From an uncultured Clostridia bacterium (lineage in GTDB: Bacteria; Bacillota; Clostridia; Christensenellales; Borkfalkiaceae), in assembly GCA_947175325.1 (NCBI GenBank), contig CAMWME010000006.1, positions 18,030 through 82,029 of the forward strand: DNA of 64,000 nucleotides, read 5' to 3'. Under the pieces are notes generated by a model that saw only the letters and a program-made list of their open reading frames with translations, was not told where the DNA came from and did no database searches. The position numbers and the translations under genes are program-made. The stretch's first letter is position 1; every line of letters starts with the position of its first letter. Positions 1 to 7,855 of the stretch are shown one piece after another.

Positions 1-21
1 GGTTTCTTCATTCTCTTTATC

Positions 22-56
22 AAAAACAGTGGACTACTTAATGTAGCCCACTGTTT
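22..56 (-). terminator. Terminator after the DUF4145 gene
   Basis: An inverted repeat around ACAGTGG-CTAC / GTAG-CCACTGT with a 5-base loop lies directly downstream of the minus-strand stop codon at 56. On the minus strand it is followed by a T-run. It could also terminate a plus-strand gene lying left of the window. Confidence 0.65.
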
Positions 57-676
57 TAATTCCCATCTCTTTTAGAAATTTCATCAAGTTTACTTTGCGG
101 TAAAGAATTATAAAGTTCATTTAATCGGTTCGGTTCAGATATCATTTTTTCTGCAATAATATTAATTAATTCAAACAAACTTGAGGCCATTTCCAAATTA
201 TCCTCAATAACTATTAATCCAGGGTGAACGGCATTGTTACCTACTAATCGTACGATATCTAGAGCCTTTTGGATTTTTTCTGGCAACCCCTTTTTTACAA
301 GATTTGCAATATCGGTGTTTAAATCTTTACCCTTTTCTCCCAATTGAATACATAATTTTTGTACGGCAAGTCTTAGTAATGCACATGCACCTCGGGGCGA
401 CTCACTATAAATATTTCTTGCTTGCAAATAGAGTTCCTTCACATCTTCCGCCAAATCTTCGTTTGGCATGGAAATATTAGTTTGCTTTGGAAAGATCATT
501 TGCGCGTCTAACCATAAACCTTTTTTATAACAATGATTGCAATAAGAAAAATGTAAATTTTTCCCTTCATATCCGCTATTATCTAATCTCTGCCAAGACT
601 GTACTGCATAAACATTACAAAAAGGACAAGTAAATGCATTCTTATCACGTCTAGGCGGATAATAATTTTGACTCAT
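56..676 (-). CDS. DUF4145 domain protein with N-terminal zinc ribbon
   Basis: 206 residues. The N-terminus carries two Cys pairs (CPFC near residue 17 and CNHC near residue 46), which look like a zinc ribbon. The rest is a helical DUF4145-type domain, recognisable from the stretch with SPRGACALLRLAVQKLC and the later GNNAVHPG. DUF4145 proteins are often found near restriction and defence genes, but no reaction is established, so the function stays open. A TTAGGAG site lies 5 bases before the ATG, and a consensus promoter lies upstream. The gene is more A+T-rich than radC and the genes after it, which hints at transfer. Its left neighbour lies outside the window. Confidence 0.75.
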   Translation of the reverse strand: MSQNYYPPRRDKNAFTCPFCNVYAVQSWQRLDNSGYEGKNLHFSYCNHCYKKGLWLDAQMIFPKQTNISMPNEDLAEDVKELYLQARNIYSESPRGACALLRLAVQKLCIQLGEKGKDLNTDIANLVKKGLPEKIQKALDIVRLVGNNAVHPGLIVIEDNLEMASSLFELINIIAEKMISEPNRLNELYNSLPQSKLDEISKRDGN

Positions 677-705
677 GTAAACTCCTAAGATTAATAGTTA
701 TTCTT

Positions 706-734
706 ATTATATCATAACATAATTTGAATGCCAA
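706..734 (-). promoter_or_regulatory. Sigma-A-type promoter for the DUF4145 gene
   Basis: On the minus strand, TTGGCA (734-729) and TATAAT (711-706) are separated by exactly 17 bases, about 30 bases upstream of the start codon at 676. Confidence 0.7.
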
Positions 735-786
735 GACAATTTAACAAAAAATAAATCGAAACCGTTCCCAAAGTTAGTTTTTCTTT

Positions 787-979
787 TGGCAGAGAAAGGG
801 ATTTTGCACATACGCGCAAAGCGTCGCTTCGTTCGCGCGAACCCCTGGATAGTTGCCCATCAACGGTTTGACGCGATTGCGCCTTTGGCGAACAATCGCT
901 ATTACGCCGCAAAGCGGCTACAAGACCGCCGCATTCGTCGTACCGAAGCACATAGTGCTTACCGCTCTGCCACATAAAA
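787..979 (-). pseudogene. tRNA-Ser copy interrupted by three loop insertions
   Basis: This minus-strand segment matches the intact tRNA-Ser at 1047-1134 in four consecutive blocks: plus-strand 787-803, 838-869, 921-937 and 961-972. Between them lie three extra segments of 34 bases (804-837), 51 bases (870-920) and 23 bases (938-960). They fall in the T loop, the anticodon loop and the D loop. The anticodon-loop insert holds two strong hairpins (GCGATTG...CAATCGC and GCCGC-AAA-GCGGC). The D-loop insert holds AAGCAC-ATA-GTGCTT. The 5' acceptor strand is lost (A-run instead of the complement of TCTCTCC), so normal folding looks impossible. Most likely a decayed duplicate of the neighbouring tRNA; a processed or regulatory tRNA-like RNA is less likely. 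Confidence 0.75.
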
Positions 980-1046
980 AAGACCGCGCCCCCTATTCGG
1001 TTGACGCGGGTTGATACGTCCCGGAAACGTATCTGCCTATAATAGC

Positions 1047-1134
<88 letters not shown>

Positions 1135-1200
1135 ATGCAAAACGCATACCTATTTTAACAAACTTGCAAGCGGCTGTCAATTAAATTCGTTTATGCGTTC

Positions 1201-1929
1201 CTATTCGTTTTCACGCTTTTTTATCTGCGAGTCTATAAGCTCTTTAAACGAGAAATCTTTTCTTATCTCGTCTATCTTGCCGTCGGCAAAATAGCTGTAA
1301 ATATTGTTATCCGAAGCGTAAATGCAGTGGTCGTACAACACCGCTTTATTGATGTTGCACAAAAGGCACAGCTCCTTAGTAAATCTGTCGTCGCTTATCG
1401 ACGGCTTCGAACTGCCGCTTAAATGGTTGTGCGCGACCAAAATTCCGTACGGCTTTTCCGTGGCGATAATTTCGGCAATCTTGTCAGTATCCACTTCCAC
1501 CTTGTTTCTGTCGGTATCGGTGAAAGAGAAAATTCTTTTAACCTTTCCGTTCTTTTCAAGGAAGTAAAATTCAAGCACTTCCTCTTGCCTTCCGCGCATT
1601 CTGACGGTGACAAAGGTTTTAAAGTCCTCATAGGTTTTTAAAACCGCAACGCCCGCGTTGACGGGGTTGATACGGCGGAACACTTCGGCGTTGCATTTTA
1701 TGTACAGCGCAAGGTTTTTCCCTACGCCTTTAACCGTCATAAGCTGCTCTATGCTTGCACCGAACACGCCGGCAAGCGAGCCGAAGTTATCCAGCAAAGC
1801 GTGTGCAAGCGGGTTGGTATTGGCGCGGGGCAAGCCGTTGAAAAGAAACATTTCCAACACCTCGTGGTCGTAAAACGAGTCGCCGTTTTCAAGCCTATCG
1901 TACATTCTTTGTCTGTGTCCTTCGTGCAT
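1201..1929 (-). CDS. radC: RadC-family JAB/MPN protein
   Basis: About 242 residues. An N-terminal helix-hairpin-helix region ([15 protein letters not shown]) precedes a C-terminal JAB1/MPN domain with the metal-site motif HNHLSG followed by [11 protein letters not shown]. The family was called DNA repair protein RadC, but its repair role in Bacteria is disputed and the MPN fold suggests a metal-dependent hydrolase. The reading frame extends further upstream, but the start is placed at the ATG at 1929 ([13 protein letters not shown]), because this matches the family N-terminus and has GAAGGTGA just upstream. It appears to be a single-gene unit, divergent from the membrane protein at 2053. Confidence 0.88.
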   Translation of the reverse strand: MHEGHRQRMYDRLENGDSFYDHEVLEMFLFNGLPRANTNPLAHALLDNFGSLAGVFGASIEQLMTVKGVGKNLALYIKCNAEVFRRINPVNAGVAVLKTYEDFKTFVTVRMRGRQEEVLEFYFLEKNGKVKRIFSFTDTDRNKVEVDTDKIAEIIATEKPYGILVAHNHLSGSSKPSISDDRFTKELCLLCNINKAVLYDHCIYASDNNIYSYFADGKIDEIRKDFSFKELIDSQIKKRENE

Positions 1930-2052
1930 AATTTCACCTTCAAATCTGTTCTTTATTATTGTATCACACCCCCTCGGGTTTAGCAAAGAAAATACCGCCC
2001 AAAGCAAAAATAGCTTGCAATTTTACAAGCTATACCTTACAATGATTGAAAT

Positions 2053-2796
2053 ATGAAATTTAAGTTGCCCAAAAGCATAGCCTTTTACGTTTTCGCTGCG
2101 TTCGCTTTAATCGAAAGCGTAATTTATATAATCTTTCAGATTTACGACTTTGCTTACCACGAAAACTTAATTTATCTTAAATACGCGGGTATTTTAACTT
2201 GCCTTGCCTTTGCGGCGGTGGGAATTTATTTTTACGGCAAGGACGGCGTAGTAGTTACGGTTGCCCTCGTCTTTACGGCGATAAGCGATTTGTTTATACT
2301 CGTTTTAAACAAATACTTCGAGGTCGGCATTTGCACCTTTATTCTTACCCAAGCCGTTCACTTTGCAAGAATTTACCTTATAAACGGCAAAAAGCCTTGG
2401 ATTTCTTTGGGGGTAAGGCTTGGCGTAGTTGCGGTCGGGCTTGCCGTTTTAGGCGGGCTGGGTATGCTTAATTCCGCGGTTGTGGTGCTTGCGGTCATCT
2501 ACTTCCCTCAGCTTTTGATTAACGCCGTGGAAAGCGGCTTCCTTATTAAAATCGACAAAAAGTATATACTATTATTCGTGGGGCTGGTGCTTTTCACGAT
2601 TTGCGATATCTGCGTGGGCGTGGACAACATGGGCGGCATAAACGGCAACGCAAGCGACGCGACTATCGGCGTAAGCATATCCGAGGGGCTTAAAAGCTTC
2701 GTCCACTCCGTTATTTGGACGGTCTACCTCCCCGCACAAGTTTTAATAGTTCTTTCCGAGAAAAAGACGGAATATAAACCATTCTTTAAAAAATAG
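2053..2796 (+). CDS. Polytopic membrane protein, possibly YhhN/lysoplasmalogenase family
   Basis: 247 residues with about seven or eight hydrophobic segments, so an integral membrane protein. Acidic residues sit inside predicted membrane segments (TAISDLFILVL near residue 80 and TICDICVGVD near residue 180). That arrangement resembles the YhhN/TMEM86 family of intramembrane lysoplasmalogenases. The family assignment rests on this pattern only and is tentative. It is followed after 16 bases by a tyrosine phosphatase gene, so the two are probably co-transcribed. Confidence 0.55.
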   Translation: MKFKLPKSIAFYVFAAFALIESVIYIIFQIYDFAYHENLIYLKYAGILTCLAFAAVGIYFYGKDGVVVTVALVFTAISDLFILVLNKYFEVGICTFILTQAVHFARIYLINGKKPWISLGVRLGVVAVGLAVLGGLGMLNSAVVVLAVIYFPQLLINAVESGFLIKIDKKYILLFVGLVLFTICDICVGVDNMGGINGNASDATIGVSISEGLKSFVHSVIWTVYLPAQVLIVLSEKKTEYKPFFKK

Positions 2797-2812
2797 ACGC
2801 TTGGAGCGCGCA

Positions 2813-3610
2813 GTGGAAATTCAAAGACTGAGATTACAAAAACTGAATAACACGCGCGACTTGGGCGGGTTCCCCGCGGCGGACGGACGGCGTATAAAAT
2901 ACTGCAAGCTTATTAGAAGCGGCAGACTTTACAAGCTCCCCAAGCTAACCCGCTCTTATTTGGAAAATATAGGCGTAACCACGGTCATAGATATGCGTAT
3001 CGAGCGCGAACGGCTTGACTACCCCGACAGCGTTTTAAACGGCGCAAGGCAAGTTATACTCCCCCTCGTGATTGCCGAGGCGGCGGGGATAACCTACACC
3101 AAAAGCCTTGCAAAGGTTTGGCGGGAAGAAAGCAAGCGCATAGCAACCGAGTTCGGCACGGCGGACGCGTATATGCAAGACGTTTACGAACGCATACTGT
3201 TTGACGAACGCTCGCAAAAATCTCTTAAAAAGTTTTTCGACTTAGTTATGGCGGACGAGAATTGCATACTTTGGCATTGCAGCGCGGGCAAGGACAGAAC
3301 GGGCATTGCCGCCATGCTTTTGGAATCAGTACTCGGCGTGGACGAAGAGCTTATTATTGCGGACTACGTTGCCTCGAATAGGTTCCAGCGCAAAAAGTGC
3401 ACCTTGCAAAAAGCGGGGCTTTTAATACTGCCCGTTTCCCGCAATTTTAAAAGGGTGCTTTACGCGCTTATGATAGCAAAGCCCGAATATATTAAGCACG
3501 CGATAGACACTGTTAAACAGCGTTACGGCAGTATAGTTGAGTACTGCAAGCAAGCCCTAGGCTTAACCGACGAAAACATAGAATTTTTAAAGGACAAATA
3601 TTTAGAGTAA
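2813..3610 (+). CDS. Protein tyrosine phosphatase (DSP-like, Y_phosphatase3)
   Basis: About 265 residues. The catalytic P-loop is the Cys-phosphatase signature HCSAGKDRTG in the middle of the protein. The N-terminus has the family motif NTRDLGG followed by a GRRIKYCKLIRSG stretch. Members are secreted or cytosolic tyrosine/dual-specificity phosphatases of the bacterial Y_phosphatase3 group; the substrate cannot be read from sequence. The start is set at GTG 2813, which has GGAG six bases upstream. A TTG at 2801 in the same frame is the alternative and has no visible ribosome-binding site. It is downstream of, and likely co-transcribed with, the membrane protein. Confidence 0.85.
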   Translation: MEIQRLRLQKLNNTRDLGGFPAADGRRIKYCKLIRSGRLYKLPKLTRSYLENIGVTTVIDMRIERERLDYPDSVLNGARQVILPLVIAEAAGITYTKSLAKVWREESKRIATEFGTADAYMQDVYERILFDERSQKSLKKFFDLVMADENCILWHCSAGKDRTGIAAMLLESVLGVDEELIIADYVASNRFQRKKCTLQKAGLLILPVSRNFKRVLYALMIAKPEYIKHAIDTVKQRYGSIVEYCKQALGLTDENIEFLKDKYLE

Positions 3611-3720
3611 ACGTTCCGTTTAATCACGTATCTTAATTGCGTTAGAGCAACACAAACAAAACTCAAATCAAACTAAAAGCCCGATAGCTTTGCAAACCAA
3701 GCTATCGGGCTGTATTTTTT
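3609..3720 (+). repeat. Intergenic repeat element, copy A, ending in a terminator
   Basis: The copy starts at the stop codon of the phosphatase gene with a variant of the head GTTCCGCTTAACCAAGTATC (three mismatches). It continues through a variable middle to the tail ATCAAACTAAAAGCCC. The tail runs into a strong hairpin, AGCCCGATAGCTT / AAGCTATCGGGCT, and a T-run. See the copies at 9879, 40903 and 57893. Confidence 0.7.
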
Positions 3721-3728
3721 GAAATTGA

Positions 3729-4148
3729 TTATTCTGCTTTATTCAAAGTAAACGAAAAGCTGCCGTCGGTGCATTTACCGTCCGATTCGATTATTACGTA
3801 AATCGTTTTATTGCCTGTAAACGCTTCGGTTTTTCCTTCCTTGGAACCGCCCGCTCCGATTTCTAATAAGGTCAGCTTTTCATCATTAAAGTCATAGTAA
3901 ACCTTTATGCTTCCTTCTCCCAACGACGCATTATAAGATAAAACCGTTTCTTCGTCACCCGTGTTTTTTAATTTCATTACGTACGTTCCACTGAAAGAGT
4001 CAAAGGTAACGGACGCTTCTTCTTGGGTGTTCGTCGTCGTCATAAACGTCGAACTGTAATGACTTGCGTATTTTACTTCGCAAGCAGATAACGCAAAACA
4101 CAAAACCAACGCCATAGTTGCAATGATTACGCCTACAAATTTTTTCAT
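3729..4148 (-). CDS. Small lipoprotein of unknown function
   Basis: 139 residues. An N-terminal lipoprotein signal peptide (KK at 2-3, hydrophobic core, lipobox LSAC ending at Cys23) predicts export and lipid anchoring to the outer face of the membrane. The mature part is beta-rich, with no recognisable enzyme motif (SFSGTYVMKLKNTGDEE...). It may be an Ig-like or adhesion-type fold, but this is a guess from composition. It has its own promoter overlapping the glmS terminator and converges on the phosphatase gene across repeat copy A. Confidence 0.7.
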   Translation of the reverse strand: MKKFVGVIIATMALVLCFALSACEVKYASHYSSTFMTTTNTQEEASVTFDSFSGTYVMKLKNTGDEETVLSYNASLGEGSIKVYYDFNDEKLTLLEIGAGGSKEGKTEAFTGNKTIYVIIESDGKCTDGSFSFTLNKAE

Positions 4149-4183
4149 AATACTCTCCGTAAATTTTCGTTTGTCGTAACCTT

Positions 4184-4212
4184 ATTATATCACGATAAAA
4201 AAGAAAAAGCAA
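4184..4212 (-). promoter_or_regulatory. Promoter of the small lipoprotein gene
   Basis: Minus strand TTGCTT (4212-4207) and TATAAT (4189-4184) with a 17-base spacer. The -35 box lies inside the 3' arm and T-run of the glmS terminator. Confidence 0.6.
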
Positions 4213-4236
4213 GGACTATACTCTAATCCTTGCTTT
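4207..4236 (-). terminator. Terminator of the glmM-glmS operon
   Basis: Minus-strand stem GCAAGGA / TCCTTGC with an 11-base loop and a long T-run, immediately after the glmS stop codon at 4242. Confidence 0.75.
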
Positions 4237-4241
4237 TTATT

Positions 4242-6011
4242 TTACTCTACCGTAACGCTCTTTGCAAGATTGCGCGGTTTGTCGATTTCTCTGCCTAAAA
4301 CCGCCGCTGCCTTGTAGGCAAGCATCTGCACCGCCACGGCGGAAAGTAGCGGCGATAAAAGCTTATCGCACTTAGGCAAATAGGTTACGGGCAGCTTGCC
4401 CGAAAACCTTTCCTCCACCTCCGCAATATTAGTTATAACGGCAACCTTGCCGCCTCGGGATAAGACTTGCTCCACCGCGTTCTCGCTTTTGCCCGCAAGC
4501 CCCTCGTCGGTGATTATAACTACGGAGGTCGTGTTCACGTCGATAAGCGCAAGCGTGCCGTGCTTTAACTCGCCCGAAGGGTACCCCTCGCCGGGAACGT
4601 AGGAAATTTCTTTCAGCTTTAAACTGCCTTCAAGCGCAACCGCATAATCCAAATCTCTGCCCAAAAAGTACACTCCGCTGCTTGACGCGCAAATGTGTGC
4701 AAGTGAACGCATATCCAAATCTTCAAGCGTTCGTGTGAGAAGGGCGGGGATTTTTTCTATTTTTTCGGCGCACTCCGAATAGACGCTTTCGCCCGCAAGC
4801 ACCGCCGCCGTAAGGTAGAGTGCGGCAATTTGCCCCGTGTAGCTTTTGGTTGCGGCAACGCAGATTTCGGGACCCGCCGCAACGGGCACCACGACGGTTG
4901 CAAGCCTCGTCAGCTCCGAGCGGTGCGAGTTGGTAACGGCGATAACCTTCGCCCCCAAGGAAAGGGCAAGCCGAGCCGCCTCAACCGTGTCCGCCGTTTC
5001 CCCGCTTTGGCTTACGGCAATTACCGCCGTCTTGTTATTTATAACGGGGTTTTTGTATCGGAATTCACCCGCCGTTTCGCACTCTGCGGGGATGCGCGCA
5101 AAGCACTCTATGTACCGCTTGCCGATAAGCGCGGCGTGGTATGCCGTGCCGCAGCCCGTTAAAATTATACGTTCTATTCCGTCAAGCTCTTTTCGTAAGC
5201 TATCCTTGACCCCGCCGAACGCCCTTGCCGTTGCCTCTACGGAGAGGGGCGTTTCACGCAGCTCTTTAAGCATATAGTGCGGGCACCCGTCAAGCCCGAG
5301 GCTTGCAGATACCGCAAGGTTGGGCTCCTTTAAGCGGGAAACGGGCTTAAAAAATTTGTCGAAAATTTTAACGCCGCCCGAAGTGATTTCGGCAATATCG
5401 CCGTCCTCTAAAATGGTGATGGTGTTGCAAAGCCCCGCAAGGGCGGGCTCGTCGCTGGCGCAGAAATTTCCGTCCGCGCCGTAGCCGATAATAAGCGGGC
5501 TCTTGTGGCGTGCCACTGCTATCCTATTCTCGCCTTCACATATCGCCATAAGCGCATATGAGCCTTTGAGCACTTTAACCGTTTCACGCAAGGCGAAAAC
5601 CAAATCGCCGTTGTAATTTTTTTGAAGAAGGTGGGCGACGACTTCGCTGTCGGTATCCGAAAGGAATTTCGCGCCGCCTAAGATAAGCTCGGCTTTAAGC
5701 TCGGCGTAGTTTTCGATAATGCCGTTATGCACCACGGCAAAGCCGCCCGCGCGGTGGGGGTGCGCGTTTATATCCGACGGCACGCCGTGGGTAGCCCAGC
5801 GGGTGTGCCCTATGCCGACGCGCGCGTCAACGCCCTTTAAAAGCGGTGAAAGTTTTTCCACCCGTCCTTGCTTTTTCATTACTTGAAGTTTTCCGTCCGC
5901 AAGGAAGGCCGCGCCCGCCGAATCGTAGCCGCGGTATTCAAGCCGTTTAAGCCCGCCCAAAATTATTTCGGCGGCATCACCGCCGCCTATGTAACCGATT
6001 ATCCCACACAC
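4242..6011 (-). CDS. glmS: Glutamine--fructose-6-phosphate aminotransferase
   Basis: 589 residues, close to the usual 600. It makes glucosamine-6-phosphate from fructose-6-phosphate and glutamine, the first step to UDP-GlcNAc for peptidoglycan. The N-terminus MCGIIGYIGG exposes the catalytic Cys2 of the class II glutaminase domain; GHTRWATHG and HNGIIENY are typical. The C-terminal half has two SIS isomerase domains (TGCGTAYHAALIGKRY, SQSGETADT, LGRDLDYAVALEGSLKLKEISY) and ends KSVTVE. The start is three bases after the glmM stop codon, so the two genes form an operon. No glmS ribozyme can precede the gene here because glmM abuts it. Confidence 0.97.
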   Translation of the reverse strand: MCGIIGYIGGGDAAEIILGGLKRLEYRGYDSAGAAFLADGKLQVMKKQGRVEKLSPLLKGVDARVGIGHTRWATHGVPSDINAHPHRAGGFAVVHNGIIENYAELKAELILGGAKFLSDTDSEVVAHLLQKNYNGDLVFALRETVKVLKGSYALMAICEGENRIAVARHKSPLIIGYGADGNFCASDEPALAGLCNTITILEDGDIAEITSGGVKIFDKFFKPVSRLKEPNLAVSASLGLDGCPHYMLKELRETPLSVEATARAFGGVKDSLRKELDGIERIILTGCGTAYHAALIGKRYIECFARIPAECETAGEFRYKNPVINNKTAVIAVSQSGETADTVEAARLALSLGAKVIAVTNSHRSELTRLATVVVPVAAGPEICVAATKSYTGQIAALYLTAAVLAGESVYSECAEKIEKIPALLTRTLEDLDMRSLAHICASSSGVYFLGRDLDYAVALEGSLKLKEISYVPGEGYPSGELKHGTLALIDVNTTSVVIITDEGLAGKSENAVEQVLSRGGKVAVITNIAEVEERFSGKLPVTYLPKCDKLLSPLLSAVAVQMLAYKAAAVLGREIDKPRNLAKSVTVE

Positions 6012-6014
6012 CGT

Positions 6015-7361
6015 CTACACCTCAACATTATCGTTTATTTTGCCTTGAATTATCTTACACGCCAGAGAGCATAGTTCTTCATTTTCACCTTCCGCAGTAA
6101 CGCGTATTAACCGCTCGGTACCCGAAGGGCGGACGATTAAACGAACCTTCAACTCGTTCCTAAGCTTTTCGGCAAGGGCTTCCACGCCCGCCATAGCAAG
6201 CTTTTTATCGACTACGGGAACATTAAGCGCAACTTGAGGGAAGGTTTTGTAGCCCTTCAAAAGTCCGTCGAAGCCGCGGTTTTCGACTACGGCCTCCATA
6301 AGCATAACCGCCGTAACCAGTCCGTCGCCCGTAGTTTCGTACTTGGAAAAGACTATGTGCCCACTCCGCTCCCCGCCGAGCACCGCGCCCGTTCTCGTCA
6401 TGGTGTCGCACACGACTTTATCGCCCACGTCGCACACCTCGCACTTCACGCCCTTAGCGGCAAGGCTTTGTATGAACCCGCCGTTGGATAGGACGGTGCA
6501 GACCACCTTGCCGTAGGCAAGCTCGCCTCGGTTTTTTAAATAGTTGGCAAGGATAAACATTTCCTCGTCGCCCGAAATTACGTTGCCGTTCGTATCAACC
6601 GCAATGCATCTGTCGGCGTCGCCGTCGAACGCAAAGCCGATATCAAGCGAGTTTTTTATAACCAAGTCGCGCAGCGCCTCGATGTGGGTGGAGCCCACGC
6701 CGTCGTTCACGTTGGTGCCGTTGGGGCTATCGCCTATCATATAAGTTTTTGCGCCCAAAGCCTCGAACACGCTGCGCGCAATCTGAAATGCGCTGCCGTT
6801 AGCGCCGTCAAGCCCTATACGCATACCCTTGTAGGAGCAAGTCGCAAGCGAAATCAAATGTCCGATATAACGGTTTCTTCCGGCAACGTAGTCCACGGTG
6901 CGCCCGATATCTTGCCCGCGCGCAAAGGGAATATCTTTACCGCCAAAGGCGGTAAAATCTCCGTCCAAATAACTTTCTATAACGGCAATTACGCCGTCTT
7001 CCATCTTTTCGCCGCGGTCGTTTAAAAGCTTTATGCCGTTATCGTAGTAGGGGTTGTGGCTTGCCGAAACCATAATTCCGCAATCGAACCCGTCGCACCG
7101 AGTTATGTAGGATACGGAAGGGGTGGTGGTTACGTGCATAATGTGCGCGTCCGCGCCCACCGAAGTGAGCCCCGATGCAAGTGAATATTCAAGCATATAA
7201 GAGGAAAGCCGCGTGTCCTTGCCTATGACAGCGCGGCACTTCCGCCCGAGGCGCGCGCCGAAGTACCATCCGAGCACTTTGCCGACCTTAAACGCTTGCT
7301 CTGCAGTGATGGTGGTGCCCGCCTCGCCCCTAAAACCGTCTGTTCCGAAATACTTACCCGT
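6015..7361 (-). CDS. glmM: Phosphoglucosamine mutase, apparent ACG start codon
   Basis: Converts glucosamine-6-phosphate to glucosamine-1-phosphate. The active-site serine loop is VSASHNP, the metal loop DGDADR and the substrate loop GGERSGH, with RPSGTERLIRV near the C-terminus. The first ATG in frame (7277) would remove the conserved N-terminus, but the frame continues upstream with KYFGTDGFRGE, the normal start of GlmM. Between that and an upstream in-frame TGA there is no ATG, GTG or TTG. A strong AAGGAGG lies five bases before an ACG at 7361, exactly where GlmM proteins have Met-Gly-Lys-Tyr-Phe. With ACG the protein is 448 residues, the family length. First gene of the operon with glmS. 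Confidence 0.93.
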   Translation of the reverse strand, partial: TGKYFGTDGFRGEAGTTITAEQAFKVGKVLGWYFGARLGRKCRAVIGKDTRLSSYMLEYSLASGLTSVGADAHIMHVTTTPSVSYITRCDGFDCGIMVSASHNPYYDNGIKLLNDRGEKMEDGVIAVIESYLDGDFTAFGGKDIPFARGQDIGRTVDYVAGRNRYIGHLISLATCSYKGMRIGLDGANGSAFQIARSVFEALGAKTYMIGDSPNGTNVNDGVGSTHIEALRDLVIKNSLDIGFAFDGDADRCIAVDTNGNVISGDEEMFILANYLKNRGELAYGKVVCTVLSNGGFIQSLAAKGVKCEVCDVGDKVVCDTMTRTGAVLGGERSGHIVFSKYETTGDGLVTAVMLMEAVVENRGFDGLLKGYKTFPQVALNVPVVDKKLAMAGVEALAEKLRNELKVRLIVRPSGTERLIRVTAEGENEELCSLACKIIQGKINDNVEV

Positions 7362-7803
7362 AACAACCTCCTTGCCGCATATCAGCGGAAAATCATATCA
7401 GTTTTAAAACAAGTCAGCGGAGGTACATTTCAGCGGAAACGCATATAAAAAGAAGGACGGCACCCCTCCACTCACGCACTGAAAACGGGTGAAACGGGCT
7501 TTTTCCTCTTTCGACAAATTTCGCTTTTTTACCTCTTATTCCCCCTCCACCCGACTTTTTTTTGCCGCGTAAACGCATATGTTTTAAAATTTATATGTAG
7601 TTTTTTTCAAGTGCGGCAAAACGCTTGCACGGCGAAAAAATTGAGCCGCCGCAAATATGTGCGCCGCCGCAAAATCCGTATTAAAGCATATGCCTTGAAA
7701 ATAAAATGTGTTACGGCGAATATTAGCCGTTTTTTTGCCCGTTTGCCGCCTTGGTGCATACGTCTCGGCGCAACTCGCCGAAAATCTACCTCCGCGCAAT
7801 TTA
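7362..7803. other. Long intergenic region between glmM and ktrB
   Basis: About 440 bases with no convincing gene. It contains short G+C-rich repeats, including two copies of GCCGCCGCAAA near 7650 and 7670, and pyrimidine-rich plus-strand runs. I looked for a c-di-AMP (ydaO) riboswitch in front of ktrB and did not recognise one. Confidence 0.5.
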
Positions 7804-7832
7804 TTGACAATAAAAATTGCATATGTTAAAAT
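7804..7832 (+). promoter_or_regulatory. Promoter of the ktrBA operon
   Basis: TTGACA at 7804-7809 and TAAAAT at 7827-7832, separated by 17 bases. The ktrB start codon follows at 7856, with GGAAG six bases before it. Confidence 0.8.
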
Positions 7833-7855
7833 TAAGCGGATTTCGGAAGATATAA

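Noticed and set aside
6012..6014. glmS ribozyme
   Set aside because: glmS begins three bases after the glmM stop codon; there is no leader to hold the ribozyme, and nothing like it was recognised upstream of glmM.
7362..7803. c-di-AMP riboswitch before ktrB
   Set aside because: The position would be typical, but the conserved core sequences are not visible and a plain promoter lies close to the gene.
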